Positions 6,711 to 14,367 of a DNA stretch of 21,131 nt are shown here, in pieces. The notes beneath the pieces were generated by a model that did no database searches, was not told the origin of the DNA, and saw only the letters and a program-made list of their open reading frames with translations. Positions within the stretch are counted from its first letter, which is position 1, and the number at the start of each line of letters is the position of its first letter. The DNA is from an uncultured Chlamydiae bacterium. GTDB taxonomy: Bacteria; Chlamydiota; Chlamydiia; Chlamydiales; SM23-39. Location: contig CAIVVG010000187.1 in NCBI GenBank assembly GCA_903909295.1, positions 1-21,131 on the forward strand, in the 5' to 3' direction. The position numbers were made by a program, and so were the translations under genes.

Positions 6711-7718
6711 ATGAAGAATTTCTTCCTCAGGCAATTTGTTCGATGGGGACGTCCTAAGCCCCATCCGATGACAGGCCGAGTCCTCATCGTCACCACCACT
6801 GCCCTCGGAGACACTCTCTGGGCCACTCCTGCCATCAAAGCCCTCCGCCCCCACTGTTCTCATCTAGCCGTTTTAACCAGTCCCCTCGGAAAAGAGGTGC
6901 TGCAACACAACCCCGCCATCGACCAAATACACATTTTGGGGGAGGCGTTATATCGAGAGCGATTGGATACGGTGTTGGTCTTTCACACTTCTCTGCGAAT
7001 CGTACTTCCTCTTGTTTGCATGATTGGAGCCAGCCGGATTGTAGGAACCGTGGGCATCAATAAGGGATTGGACTCTTTATTGACCGTCCCCCTACAGCCC
7101 ACCTATGAACATGAAATTGTCCGGCGGCTCCGCATCGTGGAGGCCATTGGAGTTCCGATGCCACGGGACCAAACATTGGAATTTTTTCTCACGGACGGAG
7201 AAAGGTTGCCGCAGAGAGAGAGGGGGCCTTGGATTGCCATTCACCCCGGTTCGCAAGACCGCTTTAAGAGATGGCCCGCCGAGAACTTTATTGCTGTGGG
7301 AAAGCGCCTGAAAGAGCAAATCCCCGGATGGGAGATTTTAGTAACGGGAGGAGGTAGAGAGCGCCCTTTGATGGAAGAGGTAGCTCGGCACATTCCAGGA
7401 GCACAGATAGATCAACCAAGATCGCTCCGCTCCTTTGCCGCCCTGCTTGCACAGATGGATCTCCTGATCAGTAATGATACAGGCCCCACCCATCTCGCCT
7501 GGGCTCTCCAGCGCCCCGCCATCAGCCTCTTTGGCCCCACAGACCCCCGCCTCTGCGGCCCGCATCAAGCGGTGCACGCAGCGGCCATTGCCTATCGCCC
7601 TACCTGCTCCCCCTGCCTAAGAAGGGGCTGCCGAGTCCCTTTTTGTCTGTTACAGATCGGGGTGGATGAGGTCGTGGCGACGGCTATACATCTCGTCGCG
7701 CCTGCCTATAGGCCATGA
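6711..7718 (+). CDS. Glycosyltransferase family 9 (ADP-heptose:LPS heptosyltransferase-like)
   Basis: The 335-residue protein has the two-Rossmann-domain pattern of GT9. The N-terminal VLIVTTTALGDTLWATPAIKALRP (about 24-46) and the C-terminal SNDTGPTHL...PAISLFGPTDP (about 254-279) are the family's donor-binding signatures. HPGSQDRFKRWP (178-189) is also typical. GT9 enzymes add heptose to the lipopolysaccharide inner core at the cytoplasmic face of the inner membrane; the exact sugar and acceptor cannot be read here. Four cysteines near the end (299, 302, 307, 312) match the Cys cluster seen in many GT9 proteins. I chose the ATG at 6711, preceded by GAGGG, over an upstream in-frame ATG at 6579 whose extension would be translated hairpin DNA. 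An rfaE2-type gene at 14358-14888 could supply the activated heptose. Confidence 0.88.
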   Translation: MKNFFLRQFVRWGRPKPHPMTGRVLIVTTTALGDTLWATPAIKALRPHCSHLAVLTSPLGKEVLQHNPAIDQIHILGEALYRERLDTVLVFHTSLRIVLPLVCMIGASRIVGTVGINKGLDSLLTVPLQPTYEHEIVRRLRIVEAIGVPMPRDQTLEFFLTDGERLPQRERGPWIAIHPGSQDRFKRWPAENFIAVGKRLKEQIPGWEILVTGGGRERPLMEEVARHIPGAQIDQPRSLRSFAALLAQMDLLISNDTGPTHLAWALQRPAISLFGPTDPRLCGPHQAVHAAAIAYRPTCSPCLRRGCRVPFCLLQIGVDEVVATAIHLVAPAYRP

Positions 7719-7914
7719 ATTGTTCAGGAGAGATCCTTACCCAAACGGCCGGAGAGCCTTTGCGCTTCAGCGACACCGACCCTTCTTGTGGATTCGGGTT
7801 CGTAGAACGCTCCATTTGTTCTGACGGAGGGGGGGACCACGGCGTGCTCTCTCGGACAAGAGGTGTAGGGTGGCGCGGCATCGGTTGTGCTATTGATGGT
7901 GCACTCGGTGTCAT
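7684..7914 (-). CDS. Small proline-rich hypothetical protein
   Basis: This is a 76-residue ORF of unknown function. It has a Pro/Ser-rich N-terminal half (PSAPSIAQPMPRHPTP, then PWSPPPSEQ) and a basic C-terminal end. No signal peptide, membrane segment or known motif was seen. In favour of a real gene: AAAGGA lies about 7 bases before the ATG, and the start is only 17 bp after the antiporter stop, so it could be the last gene of the xerC-antiporter transcript. Against: its 3' end runs 35 bp into the convergent glycosyltransferase gene, and its composition is of low complexity. Confidence 0.4.
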   Translation of the reverse strand: MTPSAPSIAQPMPRHPTPLVRESTPWSPPPSEQMERSTNPNPQEGSVSLKRKGSPAVWVRISPEQFMAYRQARRDV

Positions 7915-7931
7915 AGTTGTTCCTTTCTAGT

Positions 7932-9290
7932 TTATTTTTCTGTCCGTCTCATCACAAGCAGCCCAGCAGGAGCCACAAGGAGCAAGTTCCCCCCAAAAAC
8001 CGAGAGGGCGTACCGCAGAGGGGACCCCACATCGATCTCCTTCGGAGCGATGTAACTGACGACAATCGTCAGCAAGCAGGCGCCAATCCCCACAACCACG
8101 ATGCGGGTGCGCAAGAAGCGGGGAATCCGGAAGTTCACATGCTCCTTGGGGGCTCTTCCTAAGCGGAGAGCCGCTCCGAAGAGGAGCAGATACATCAGCA
8201 TGTATAATTCTGTGCTCAAGTCCGTGAGAAACCAGTAAAAAGAGTTAACGGTCGGCATGAGGATAAAGACCAGGCAAAAAAGGCTGACCAAGACCGCCTG
8301 AGCGATCAGGATGCGGATGGGGACGCCAGCTTGATTGGTCTTGGCAAAGAAGGGAGGGAGCAGTTGGTACTGCGCCGCTTGCAACAGTCCCTTGGCAGGA
8401 GAGATGAGCCAGTTGATCATGCTTCCCATCGTCCCCACCACGATCAAAATAGCCAATACAGGAACAAGAGCTTGAAGACCAAAAGCCCCCAAGAACTGCG
8501 TGAATGCCTGCATAATCCCATCGACCAATCGGATTTGCGTATCGGGAATGACAATGGCAATCGCCAGCGAGCCCAAAATCAGCGTCGACAGGAGAATCGC
8601 TGCAGAAAAAGCCATTGCGCGGGGGAAATTGCGTTGCGGGTTGTGGATATCGTTGACGTGGACACCTGCGAGCTCCATCCCCAAAAAAGAGGCCATGATA
8701 GCGATCAAAGACACCCAATGGTTGAGGTGCGCAAACGAGGGAAGTGCTTGGCTCCAGGAAATCTGCACGGGATGGCCTAAGAAAAACCAACTGAACCCCA
8801 ACACGATCAGAACTCCCATGGGGAAAATAGTCCCCACTAACCCACACCAAGAGCTCACCTTGGCAGAGACATGGACGCCCCATAAGTTGAGAAGCGTCAG
8901 GCCCCAAAAGGCCCCCAAAATCACACTCACTAAAAACAACTTATTTTGCGCTAAATTCGGATCGAAGAGATAAGCCAGCGTACCGGCGAGAAAAGAGAGG
9001 ATGGTCGGGTACCAAACCATCGTGTTGATCCACTGGAGCCACACAGCCAAAAAGGCCCACTTAGGGCCAAAGGCCTTGCGCACCCAATGAAACACGCCTC
9101 CCTCTTCAGGGTAGCGGGCAGCCAGTTCGGCTGCAACCAGGGCGATGGGAACCAAGAAAATCAGGGCTCCAAAGAGGTAAAAGAAGATAAGGGAGCTGCC
9201 GAAGAGGGCCGCAGCCGGTAAATTTCGGATACTATCGATCGCAGCGACGATCAAAAGGACGAGAGAAAAAAGGGGGATCTTCTTCGACAT
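7932..9290 (-). CDS. Amino-acid permease, APC superfamily (glutamate:GABA antiporter-like)
   Basis: The 452 residues contain about 12 hydrophobic segments, expected for an inner-membrane APC transporter. The stretch AARYPEEGGVFHWVRKAFG (about 58-76), followed by a Trp-rich WLQWINTMVWYP, is characteristic of the GadC/XasA-like glutamate:GABA antiporter branch. A similar protein is annotated in Chlamydia (CT216, from memory). The real substrate is not evident; exchange of host amino acids is the likely role in an intracellular bacterium. It lies 32 bp after xerC on the same strand. A purine-rich run lies upstream of the ATG but at a long distance (more than 13 nt), so translation may be coupled to xerC. 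Confidence 0.85.
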   Translation of the reverse strand: MSKKIPLFSLVLLIVAAIDSIRNLPAAALFGSSLIFFYLFGALIFLVPIALVAAELAARYPEEGGVFHWVRKAFGPKWAFLAVWLQWINTMVWYPTILSFLAGTLAYLFDPNLAQNKLFLVSVILGAFWGLTLLNLWGVHVSAKVSSWCGLVGTIFPMGVLIVLGFSWFFLGHPVQISWSQALPSFAHLNHWVSLIAIMASFLGMELAGVHVNDIHNPQRNFPRAMAFSAAILLSTLILGSLAIAIVIPDTQIRLVDGIMQAFTQFLGAFGLQALVPVLAILIVVGTMGSMINWLISPAKGLLQAAQYQLLPPFFAKTNQAGVPIRILIAQAVLVSLFCLVFILMPTVNSFYWFLTDLSTELYMLMYLLLFGAALRLGRAPKEHVNFRIPRFLRTRIVVVGIGACLLTIVVSYIAPKEIDVGSPLRYALSVFGGNLLLVAPAGLLVMRRTEK

Positions 9291-9322
9291 AAAGGATATT
9301 TTACCCCCTCCTCCTTAAATTC

Positions 9323-10219
9323 TCAAGCGCGGGGGTGCGCCTTGTCGTAGACTTCCCGTTTCAGCTTGGAAGAAACGTGAGTATAGATCGTCGTGGTGGC
9401 CAAAGAAGTGTGCCCCAAGAGCAGCTGGATGGTCTTTAAGTCCATCCCCTTTTCCAACCAGTGAGTGGCAATCGTATGCCGTATAGTGTGAGGCGTGATC
9501 CGCTCAGAGAGACCACTCGCCTTCAAATAGGTCGCAAAGGACCGGTCAATCGAACGAACCGTCAGTCGCTTGCCCCACCGATTGAGAAACACCGCCCTCG
9601 GGTCTTCCTCCACGCAGGCCCGCTCCGGATGACTCAAGTACTTTGAAATCCACTCGGCCGCCGTTTCAGTAATCGGCACCACCCGCTGCTTCTTCCCCTT
9701 TCCTGCAATCGTCAAAAGGCACTCCTTCCAGTTGACATCCCCCCGACTCAACCCCGCCAGTTCGCTCAAGCGAAGCCCCGAACTGTAAAAGAGCTCCAAA
9801 ATCACCCGATCCCGAAATCCCAAATAGTTGTCCAGCGGCGGCTGAGCAAACAAATGCTCCACTTGGGCGTAAGTGATGAACTTGGGGAGCTTCTTGTCTT
9901 TTTTGGGACTCTCGATCTCGTCCAACGGATTTTCTGTAACGTACTTTTCTCGCAGGGCATGACTAAACAAACTTCTCAACGACGAGAGCCTCCGGAGCAC
10001 CGTCCTCGCACTCGCCCCCTGCTCATGAAGATGGGCCAAATAGCGCCGCACCGATCGCTTAGAGACCCCCTGCAAAGTGAGGACCTCCCCCGACTCTTTT
10101 TCGCTGAAGGTCTGGAAAGAGGCTAAATCGAGCCCATACCCCCTCAGCGTATGGGGGGAAGCCCCCTTGGAGAGACGCAAAAAAAGGAGAAACTGCTCGA
10201 TCGCCGCGCAAAAATCCAT
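9323..10219 (-). CDS. xerC: Tyrosine recombinase XerC
   Basis: XerC acts with XerD at dif to resolve chromosome dimers. The 298-residue protein has the N-terminal SAM-like core-binding domain (about 1-90) and the catalytic domain with all active-site residues: Arg150 (SSGLRLSEL), Lys174 (IAGKGKKQR), His244 and Arg247 (HTIRHTIATH), His270 (LLGHTSLATT) and nucleophile Tyr279 (TTIYTHV). Length is normal. A GAGGGG ribosome binding site precedes the ATG. I prefer XerC over XerD or a mobile integrase because its divergent neighbour is a YbiT-like ABC ATPase and rnz follows nearby, matching CT346-CT348 of C. trachomatis. Confidence 0.92.
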   Translation of the reverse strand: MDFCAAIEQFLLFLRLSKGASPHTLRGYGLDLASFQTFSEKESGEVLTLQGVSKRSVRRYLAHLHEQGASARTVLRRLSSLRSLFSHALREKYVTENPLDEIESPKKDKKLPKFITYAQVEHLFAQPPLDNYLGFRDRVILELFYSSGLRLSELAGLSRGDVNWKECLLTIAGKGKKQRVVPITETAAEWISKYLSHPERACVEEDPRAVFLNRWGKRLTVRSIDRSFATYLKASGLSERITPHTIRHTIATHWLEKGMDLKTIQLLLGHTSLATTTIYTHVSSKLKREVYDKAHPRA

Positions 10220-10237
10220 TGTGTCTACCCCTCATTT

Positions 10238-10249
10238 TATGCTAGCATA
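10238..10249. promoter_or_regulatory. Perfect 12-bp palindrome between divergent xerC and ybiT
   Basis: TATGCTAGCATA reads the same on both strands and sits in the 40-bp gap between the two divergent start codons. Each strand presents TATGCT, a plausible -10 hexamer, so the palindrome could be a shared bidirectional -10 or an operator. No convincing -35 boxes were found. On the ybiT side the ATG follows only 10 bp later without a ribosome binding site. Confidence 0.4.
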
Positions 10250-10259
10250 GCTCCCGTAT

Positions 10260-11846
10260 ATGATTACACTCGAGAATATCTCCAAGAAGATCGGCAACCG
10301 AGTCCTCTTCGAAAACGTCAACTTCACCTTTAGCGACGGCTGCCGCTACGGTCTTACAGGGCCGAACGGATGTGGTAAATCGACCCTCCTCAAAATCGTC
10401 ATGGGAACAGAATCCCAGACCACCGGCATCGTCAGCCTCCCCAAAAGAGTCGGCTTCTTGAAGCAGCGGATCGAAGATTTTCGGGACTTCACCGCTCTCG
10501 ATACCGTGATCATGGGCAACCAGCGGCTCTGGAAAGCCCTCTCTGAGCGAGACAGCCTCTATGAAGGGGAAATGACCGATGCGGTCGGCATGCGCCTCGG
10601 AGAGCTCGAAGAGATCATCGCCGACGAAGACGGCTACTCCGCAGAGGCCAACGCCGAAGTGCTCCTCTCCGGAATGGGCTTCCCCGAAGAGCAACAGCGC
10701 AAGAAAATGCACGAGATCCCCACCGACCGCCAGTTCAGAGCCCTCCTCTGCCAGGCCCTCTTCGGCAACCCCGAAGCGCTCCTTCTAGACGAACCCACCA
10801 ACCACTTAGACCTCGAATCGATCTCCTGGCTCGAAGGTTTCTTGCGCAATTACCAAGGGACCCTCGTCGTCGTCAGCCATGACCGCCACTTCCTCAATTC
10901 GATCTGTACCCACATCGCCGATATCGACTACGAGACCATCATCCCCTATCCTGGCAACTACGACTCGATGCTCATCACCAAGACCGCCTCCCGCGCAAGC
11001 TCCGAAGATGAAAATAAGGCCAAAGAGAAAAAGATCTCCCAGCTCAAAGAATTCGTCGCTAAATTCGGCGCCGGAACACGAGCCAGCCAAGTCCAGTCCC
11101 GCCTCCGAGAAATCCAGCGCCTCCAGCCCATGGAGCTCAAAAAATCCAACATCCAGCGCCCCTATATCCGCTTCCCCCTCCCCGAAAAACAGGCCGGCCA
11201 AGTCACCCTCAAAGCAGACCACGTCACCAAAGGGTACGGCCACGACCCCGTCATCCGAAAATTTTCCTGTGAAATCCAACGAGGCGACAAAATCGCCATC
11301 ATTGGAAACAACGGCCGCGGCAAAACCACCCTCCTCAAACTCTTTGCCGGCCTCCTCACCCCAGACCTTGGGAAAATCACCCTCGGCCACGCAGTCGAAA
11401 TCGGCTATTGCCCCCAAAACCACGGCGACGTCCTCAATAAACACACCGAAGAGACCGCCTTTGACTGGCTAAAAAACCGCAAAGAGATCGTCTTCGACCA
11501 AGACGCCCGCGGCATCCTCGGCAAAATGCTCTTCAGCGGAGACGACGCCTTCAAGCCCGTCCGCAACCTCTCCGGCGGAGAGACAGCCCGCCTCATCATC
11601 GGCGGCCTCATCCTCACCACCCCCAGCCTCCTCCTCTTAGACGAGCCCAATAACCACCTCGACCTCGAAGCCGTCTCCGCCCTTGCCTGGGGTCTCGAAG
11701 AGTTCAAAGGGACCGCGATCGTCGCCACCCATGACCGCGAACTCATCAACGGCTTTGCCACCAGCATCATCGCCTTTGAAGAAGACGGCATCCACTTCCA
11801 CCGCGGCCCCTTGAGCGAATACTTGGAAAAGAAAAAGAAGAAATAA
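10260..11846 (+). CDS. ybiT: ABC-F family ATPase, YbiT-like
   Basis: The 528-residue soluble protein has two ABC domains joined by a charged helical linker (about 240-300) and no membrane segments, the ABC-F plan; such proteins act on ribosomes rather than as transporters. Domain 1 has Walker A GPNGCGKST (34-42), Walker B LLLDEPTNHLD (174-184) and switch His207. Its signature motif is replaced by HEIPTDRQFR, and E. coli YbiT as I remember it is degenerate at the same place. Domain 2 has GNNGRGKTT (349-357), an intact LSGGE (437-441) and DEPNNHLD at 461, with Asn replacing the usual Thr. The match to YbiT runs over the full length (for example DTVIMGN, DEDGYSAEA, YPGNYD). No Shine-Dalgarno sequence precedes the ATG. 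It corresponds in position to CT348. Confidence 0.9.
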   Translation: MITLENISKKIGNRVLFENVNFTFSDGCRYGLTGPNGCGKSTLLKIVMGTESQTTGIVSLPKRVGFLKQRIEDFRDFTALDTVIMGNQRLWKALSERDSLYEGEMTDAVGMRLGELEEIIADEDGYSAEANAEVLLSGMGFPEEQQRKKMHEIPTDRQFRALLCQALFGNPEALLLDEPTNHLDLESISWLEGFLRNYQGTLVVVSHDRHFLNSICTHIADIDYETIIPYPGNYDSMLITKTASRASSEDENKAKEKKISQLKEFVAKFGAGTRASQVQSRLREIQRLQPMELKKSNIQRPYIRFPLPEKQAGQVTLKADHVTKGYGHDPVIRKFSCEIQRGDKIAIIGNNGRGKTTLLKLFAGLLTPDLGKITLGHAVEIGYCPQNHGDVLNKHTEETAFDWLKNRKEIVFDQDARGILGKMLFSGDDAFKPVRNLSGGETARLIIGGLILTTPSLLLLDEPNNHLDLEAVSALAWGLEEFKGTAIVATHDRELINGFATSIIAFEEDGIHFHRGPLSEYLEKKKKK

Positions 11847-11884
11847 AAAAAACGGAGAGAAGGGGGTTGCTCCCTAGCTCTCCG
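11845..11884 (-). terminator. Rho-independent terminator for the regulator transcript
   Basis: On the minus strand a hairpin pairs CGGAGAG (11884-11878) with CTCTCCG (11859-11853), with further inner G/C pairing, and is followed at once by eight T residues (11852-11845). This is a textbook intrinsic terminator for the leftward transcript carrying the XRE-type gene. The T-run abuts the ybiT stop codon. On the plus strand the hairpin might also slow readthrough from ybiT, but it lacks an adjacent T-run there. Confidence 0.75.
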
Positions 11885-11929
11885 TCCGAATACGCGCTCT
11901 AATTTTTACCTATTTGCTTATAGCTAGGC

Positions 11930-12001
11930 TCAATGTAACCCCATCGTAATCGGCTGCGTGGCGCAATAATCGACAAACAGCGCTTGGGTAAAATCACTCA
12001 T
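11930..12001 (-). CDS. 23-codon ORF overlapping the regulator stop (ATGA); possible remnant
   Basis: The ATG at 12001-11999 overlaps the TGA of the XRE-type gene as ATGA and opens a 23-codon frame (MSDFTQALFVDYCATQPITM...) ending at TGA 11932-11930. The arrangement mimics translationally coupled antitoxin-toxin pairs, but the product is far too short to be a known toxin and I do not recognise it. It may be a coincidental ORF or the stub of a deleted partner gene. Confidence 0.2.
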   Translation of the reverse strand: MSDFTQALFVDYCATQPITMGLH

Positions 12002-12300
12002 TTTCTCCCCCGTCTTCTTGTTTTTTCTTTAAGCAATTGATCCAAGGACACATACGATTCCAGTGGTTTCGGGGAAAACAAGTCTGCAAATTCATTGAGA
12101 GCATCCAGTACAAACGCCAATTTCAGAAGAGATTCCAAAGAGATTTTCCCGGTCTTCTCAAATTTTTTAATCACGCCAAAGCTCACCGCTGAGCGATCGG
12201 ACAGCGATTTTTGAGACAGATTCAGAAACAGCCGTTTCTCCTTGGCCCGCAGGGCCAGGCGGAGCAAAACTTCGCGCGGAGTATAGAGGTTAAGAGCCAT
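11998..12300 (-). CDS. XRE-family helix-turn-helix regulator (HipB-like)
   Basis: This 100-residue protein has a central helix-turn-helix (RAKEKRLFLNLSQKSLSDRSAVSFGVIKKFEKTGKISLESLLKLA is the relevant region, residues about 18-62), a DALNEFADLF segment and a basic tail (KTRRRGRK). This pattern is common in small antitoxin-like regulators found next to HipA-type kinases. No such kinase lies next to it: rnz is upstream and only a 23-codon ORF follows. I use the ATG at 12300; a GTG at 12312 would add four residues and neither has a strong ribosome binding site. It has its own terminator and an upstream dyad that may be its operator, so it looks like a self-contained insertion between ybiT and rnz, which are near neighbours in Chlamydia. 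DNA binding is well supported; the target is inferred. Confidence 0.75.
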   Translation of the reverse strand: MALNLYTPREVLLRLALRAKEKRLFLNLSQKSLSDRSAVSFGVIKKFEKTGKISLESLLKLAFVLDALNEFADLFSPKPLESYVSLDQLLKEKTRRRGRK

Positions 12301-12322
12301 AATAGCATCCACTATATTTTTA

Positions 12323-12342
12323 TCAACCAGGCCCCTAGTTGA
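12323..12342. promoter_or_regulatory. Imperfect dyad upstream of the XRE regulator (candidate operator)
   Basis: TCAACCAG-GCCC-CTAGTTGA has 8-bp arms with one mismatch and lies 23 bp before the ATG at 12300. A TATAGT hexamer on the minus strand (12316-12311) lies between it and the gene. Size and place fit an autoregulatory site for a small XRE-type dimer. Confidence 0.4.
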
Positions 12343-12370
12343 AATGATCTGGAGTCATAGATAGGAAATG

Positions 12371-13279
12371 TTAACTTTTGGTGAAGGGAAAGCGCTTGAG
12401 GTCTTCGGCGGCGAAGGTGTTGGGGAAGATCGTTCGGGCTTCTTCAGCAAATGCTTCGACGTCGCGGTAGCGGGCGGAGAAGTGGGTGAGGATGAGCGTT
12501 TCGACGCCGGCGTCGCGGGCGATGGTGGCGGCTTGCTTGGCGGTCATGTGCATGTACTCGTGGGCGAGCCCTTTTTCACTCTCGAGGTAGGTGCTCTCGC
12601 AGAGGAGCATCCTGGCGCCCTTCGCGATCTGGACGGCCTCGGAGCAGGGGCGTGTGTCGACGACGTAAGCGAATGCGTCGCCGGGGCGGACGTGGCTCAC
12701 TTCATCGATGAGTACCCAGCGCCCTCCGACGGAGATTTTCCCCTCTTTAGCGAGCTGCTTGATGATGGGGCCGTCGATGCCGAGCTCTTTGAGCTTTTCT
12801 TTGTGGAATTTGGTCGTGTCGGGTTCTGTGATGCGCCATCCGATATTTTCAATACCGTGCTCTAAAAAGGTCGCCTCAATGCGGAATTTTCCGTCGTCGT
12901 CGACGATGCCCGATTGCTTGACGGGGTGTTCGATGACGTGGATATTCTCTCGGTACATGCAGCAGTAGCGAAGGCGATCGAAAAATTTCTTTCCGCTGGC
13001 GGGGTAGTAGCAGTGGATGGGGTGGGTTACTTTATCGAGATTGAGGCGCATGAGCATGGAGCCGAGCCCTAAGCAGTGGTCGCCGTGAAAGTGGCTGATG
13101 AAGATTCGGTTGACGACGGGGGGGGCAATCTCGGCAAAGATGAACTGCCGTTGGGTCCCTTCGCCGGGATCAAAGAGGAACCCTTCATCATTCCAGCGGA
13201 GGAGGTAGGCGCCGTGGTTCCGGAAGCGGGTGGGTTGCTGACTGGAGCAGCCTAGAATGGTCAGATCGCGAATGCTCAT
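12371..13279 (-). CDS. rnz: Ribonuclease Z
   Basis: RNase Z is a metallo-beta-lactamase-fold endonuclease that trims 3' ends of tRNA precursors. The 302-residue protein starts with the typical IRDLTILGCSSQQPTRFRN. It carries the zinc motif SHFHGDH (His63, His65, Asp67, His68), the later HG in FLEHGIENIGW, the substrate-side VVDTRPC and LCESTYL segments, and LILTHFSARY near the end. Length fits the short bacterial form. Its ATG overlaps the rhomboid stop as ATGA (13276-13279), so translation is probably coupled. It corresponds to CT346 of C. trachomatis, where the gene also lies between lon and xerC. Confidence 0.95.
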   Translation of the reverse strand: MSIRDLTILGCSSQQPTRFRNHGAYLLRWNDEGFLFDPGEGTQRQFIFAEIAPPVVNRIFISHFHGDHCLGLGSMLMRLNLDKVTHPIHCYYPASGKKFFDRLRYCCMYRENIHVIEHPVKQSGIVDDDGKFRIEATFLEHGIENIGWRITEPDTTKFHKEKLKELGIDGPIIKQLAKEGKISVGGRWVLIDEVSHVRPGDAFAYVVDTRPCSEAVQIAKGARMLLCESTYLESEKGLAHEYMHMTAKQAATIARDAGVETLILTHFSARYRDVEAFAEEARTIFPNTFAAEDLKRFPFTKS

Positions 13280-14367
13280 GGGTGCACCCTTTGAGCAAAG
13301 AAGGCTCTCTTTCCTAAAGCGGCGCCGATGAGGGCTCCGACAATGTGGGCGGTATTGGCAATCGGGAGGGGGAACTGTTTGTTAAACACGAGGTCGACGA
13401 TGAGGCCCGTGATCTGCAGGGCCAAAATGGCGCCGATGAAAATGGCCAAGAACCAAAAGGTCGCTTTCTGAACGGGGTACCCTTCCCAAGGGGCTTCCCG
13501 TTCGCGCATCCAAATAAAGCCGGCCAGGCCCATCACAATGCCTGAGTAACCCAAAAACAAAAACCCGCTCATGAGGTACTGCGCTGTATTGGAGCCGACG
13601 GCGCAGAGGAGGGTGAGGAGGGCCGTTTTCCCAAAGCCGATCCGTTGCTCAATGGGTCTTCCGAGGACCCAGAGCCAGAGCATATTGAAGAGGATGTGGA
13701 GGAGATCTCCGTGGAGGAGGACGGGAGAAAAGAGGCGCCACACTTCTCCTTGGCGGATCTTTTCAAAGAGGGGCCCTTCATCCAGGGTTGTGTCGTGCCC
13801 TTTGATTTTCTCAACGGCCCAGACGTAAGCGCCGCGCCAAAAGGGGATTTTATCAATGGCGGAGAGCTCCTCAAAGGCTTCCTTGGGGATGGGTTGGTTG
13901 GGCTTGAGTTCGTATTGGAGAACGATCGCCTGGAGTTGGGCAATGGGCCTGGGGAGGTCGTACAAAGAGGTGGCTTGAAGGGGGGTCAAGACGGCTCCCG
14001 CCTCTCCGAGCCCTTTTTCGATGAGGGCTCTTTGCTCCAGATAGTTGAGGACGAAGAAAAAGCAGCAAAGGGCCAACATGAAGTTTGTGAAGTGGGTGCG
14101 GGCGGGTGCTGCTACTGAGGTTGTCTCGGGCGGCAGATCAAATACGGGAATATCAAACTCGGCGTTGGTGGGCTCTTTTAAGAATCGCGCATAGATTTCC
14201 TGCGCCTTGGCAATCTGATCTTCGTCCTGGATCCAGATGTGGTAGTTCGTATGTCCAGTGGCCGCATCAAACTCCCCTTCCATCCGGGTCGCGATGCCGC
14301 GCCGCTCCAAATAGGCGGTAAGCCTTTCTGCCGAGGGAGCATCTAAAACCATTCCAATCATTCGCAT
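13276..14367 (-). CDS. glpG: Rhomboid-family intramembrane serine protease, GlpG-like
   Basis: The 363-residue inner-membrane protease has the Ser-His dyad of rhomboids: Ser275 in GYSGIVMG and His341 in NTAHIVGALIG. Oxyanion residues are present in LLHGDLLHILFNMLWLW (His219, His224, Asn228). Residues 1-70 form a soluble N-terminal domain much like that of E. coli GlpG. TM1 is about 94-110 and TM2 begins near 212. The roughly 100 residues between them are much more than the L1 loop of E. coli GlpG, so loop 1 carries an insertion. It overlaps the rfaE2-type gene upstream and rnz downstream. The ATG at 14361, two codons in, overlaps the upstream TGA as ATGA and is an alternative start. Substrates are unknown. 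Confidence 0.9.
   Translation of the reverse strand: MRMIGMVLDAPSAERLTAYLERRGIATRMEGEFDAATGHTNYHIWIQDEDQIAKAQEIYARFLKEPTNAEFDIPVFDLPPETTSVAAPARTHFTNFMLALCCFFFVLNYLEQRALIEKGLGEAGAVLTPLQATSLYDLPRPIAQLQAIVLQYELKPNQPIPKEAFEELSAIDKIPFWRGAYVWAVEKIKGHDTTLDEGPLFEKIRQGEVWRLFSPVLLHGDLLHILFNMLWLWVLGRPIEQRIGFGKTALLTLLCAVGSNTAQYLMSGFLFLGYSGIVMGLAGFIWMREREAPWEGYPVQKATFWFLAIFIGAILALQITGLIVDLVFNKQFPLPIANTAHIVGALIGAALGKRAFFAQRVHP

Noticed and set aside
8245..8907. 220-codon ORF in another minus-strand frame within the antiporter gene
   Set aside because: It is out of frame within a 12-helix transporter and shows no protein-like pattern.
10806..11444. 212-codon minus-strand ORF opposite ybiT
   Set aside because: Antisense shadow rich in Gly, Phe and Asp with no recognisable motif; ybiT is clear on the plus strand.
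12368..12865. 165-codon plus-strand ORF opposite rnz
   Set aside because: It is an antisense shadow of the well-supported rnz, with low-complexity Gly/Val/Glu-rich composition and no family motif.
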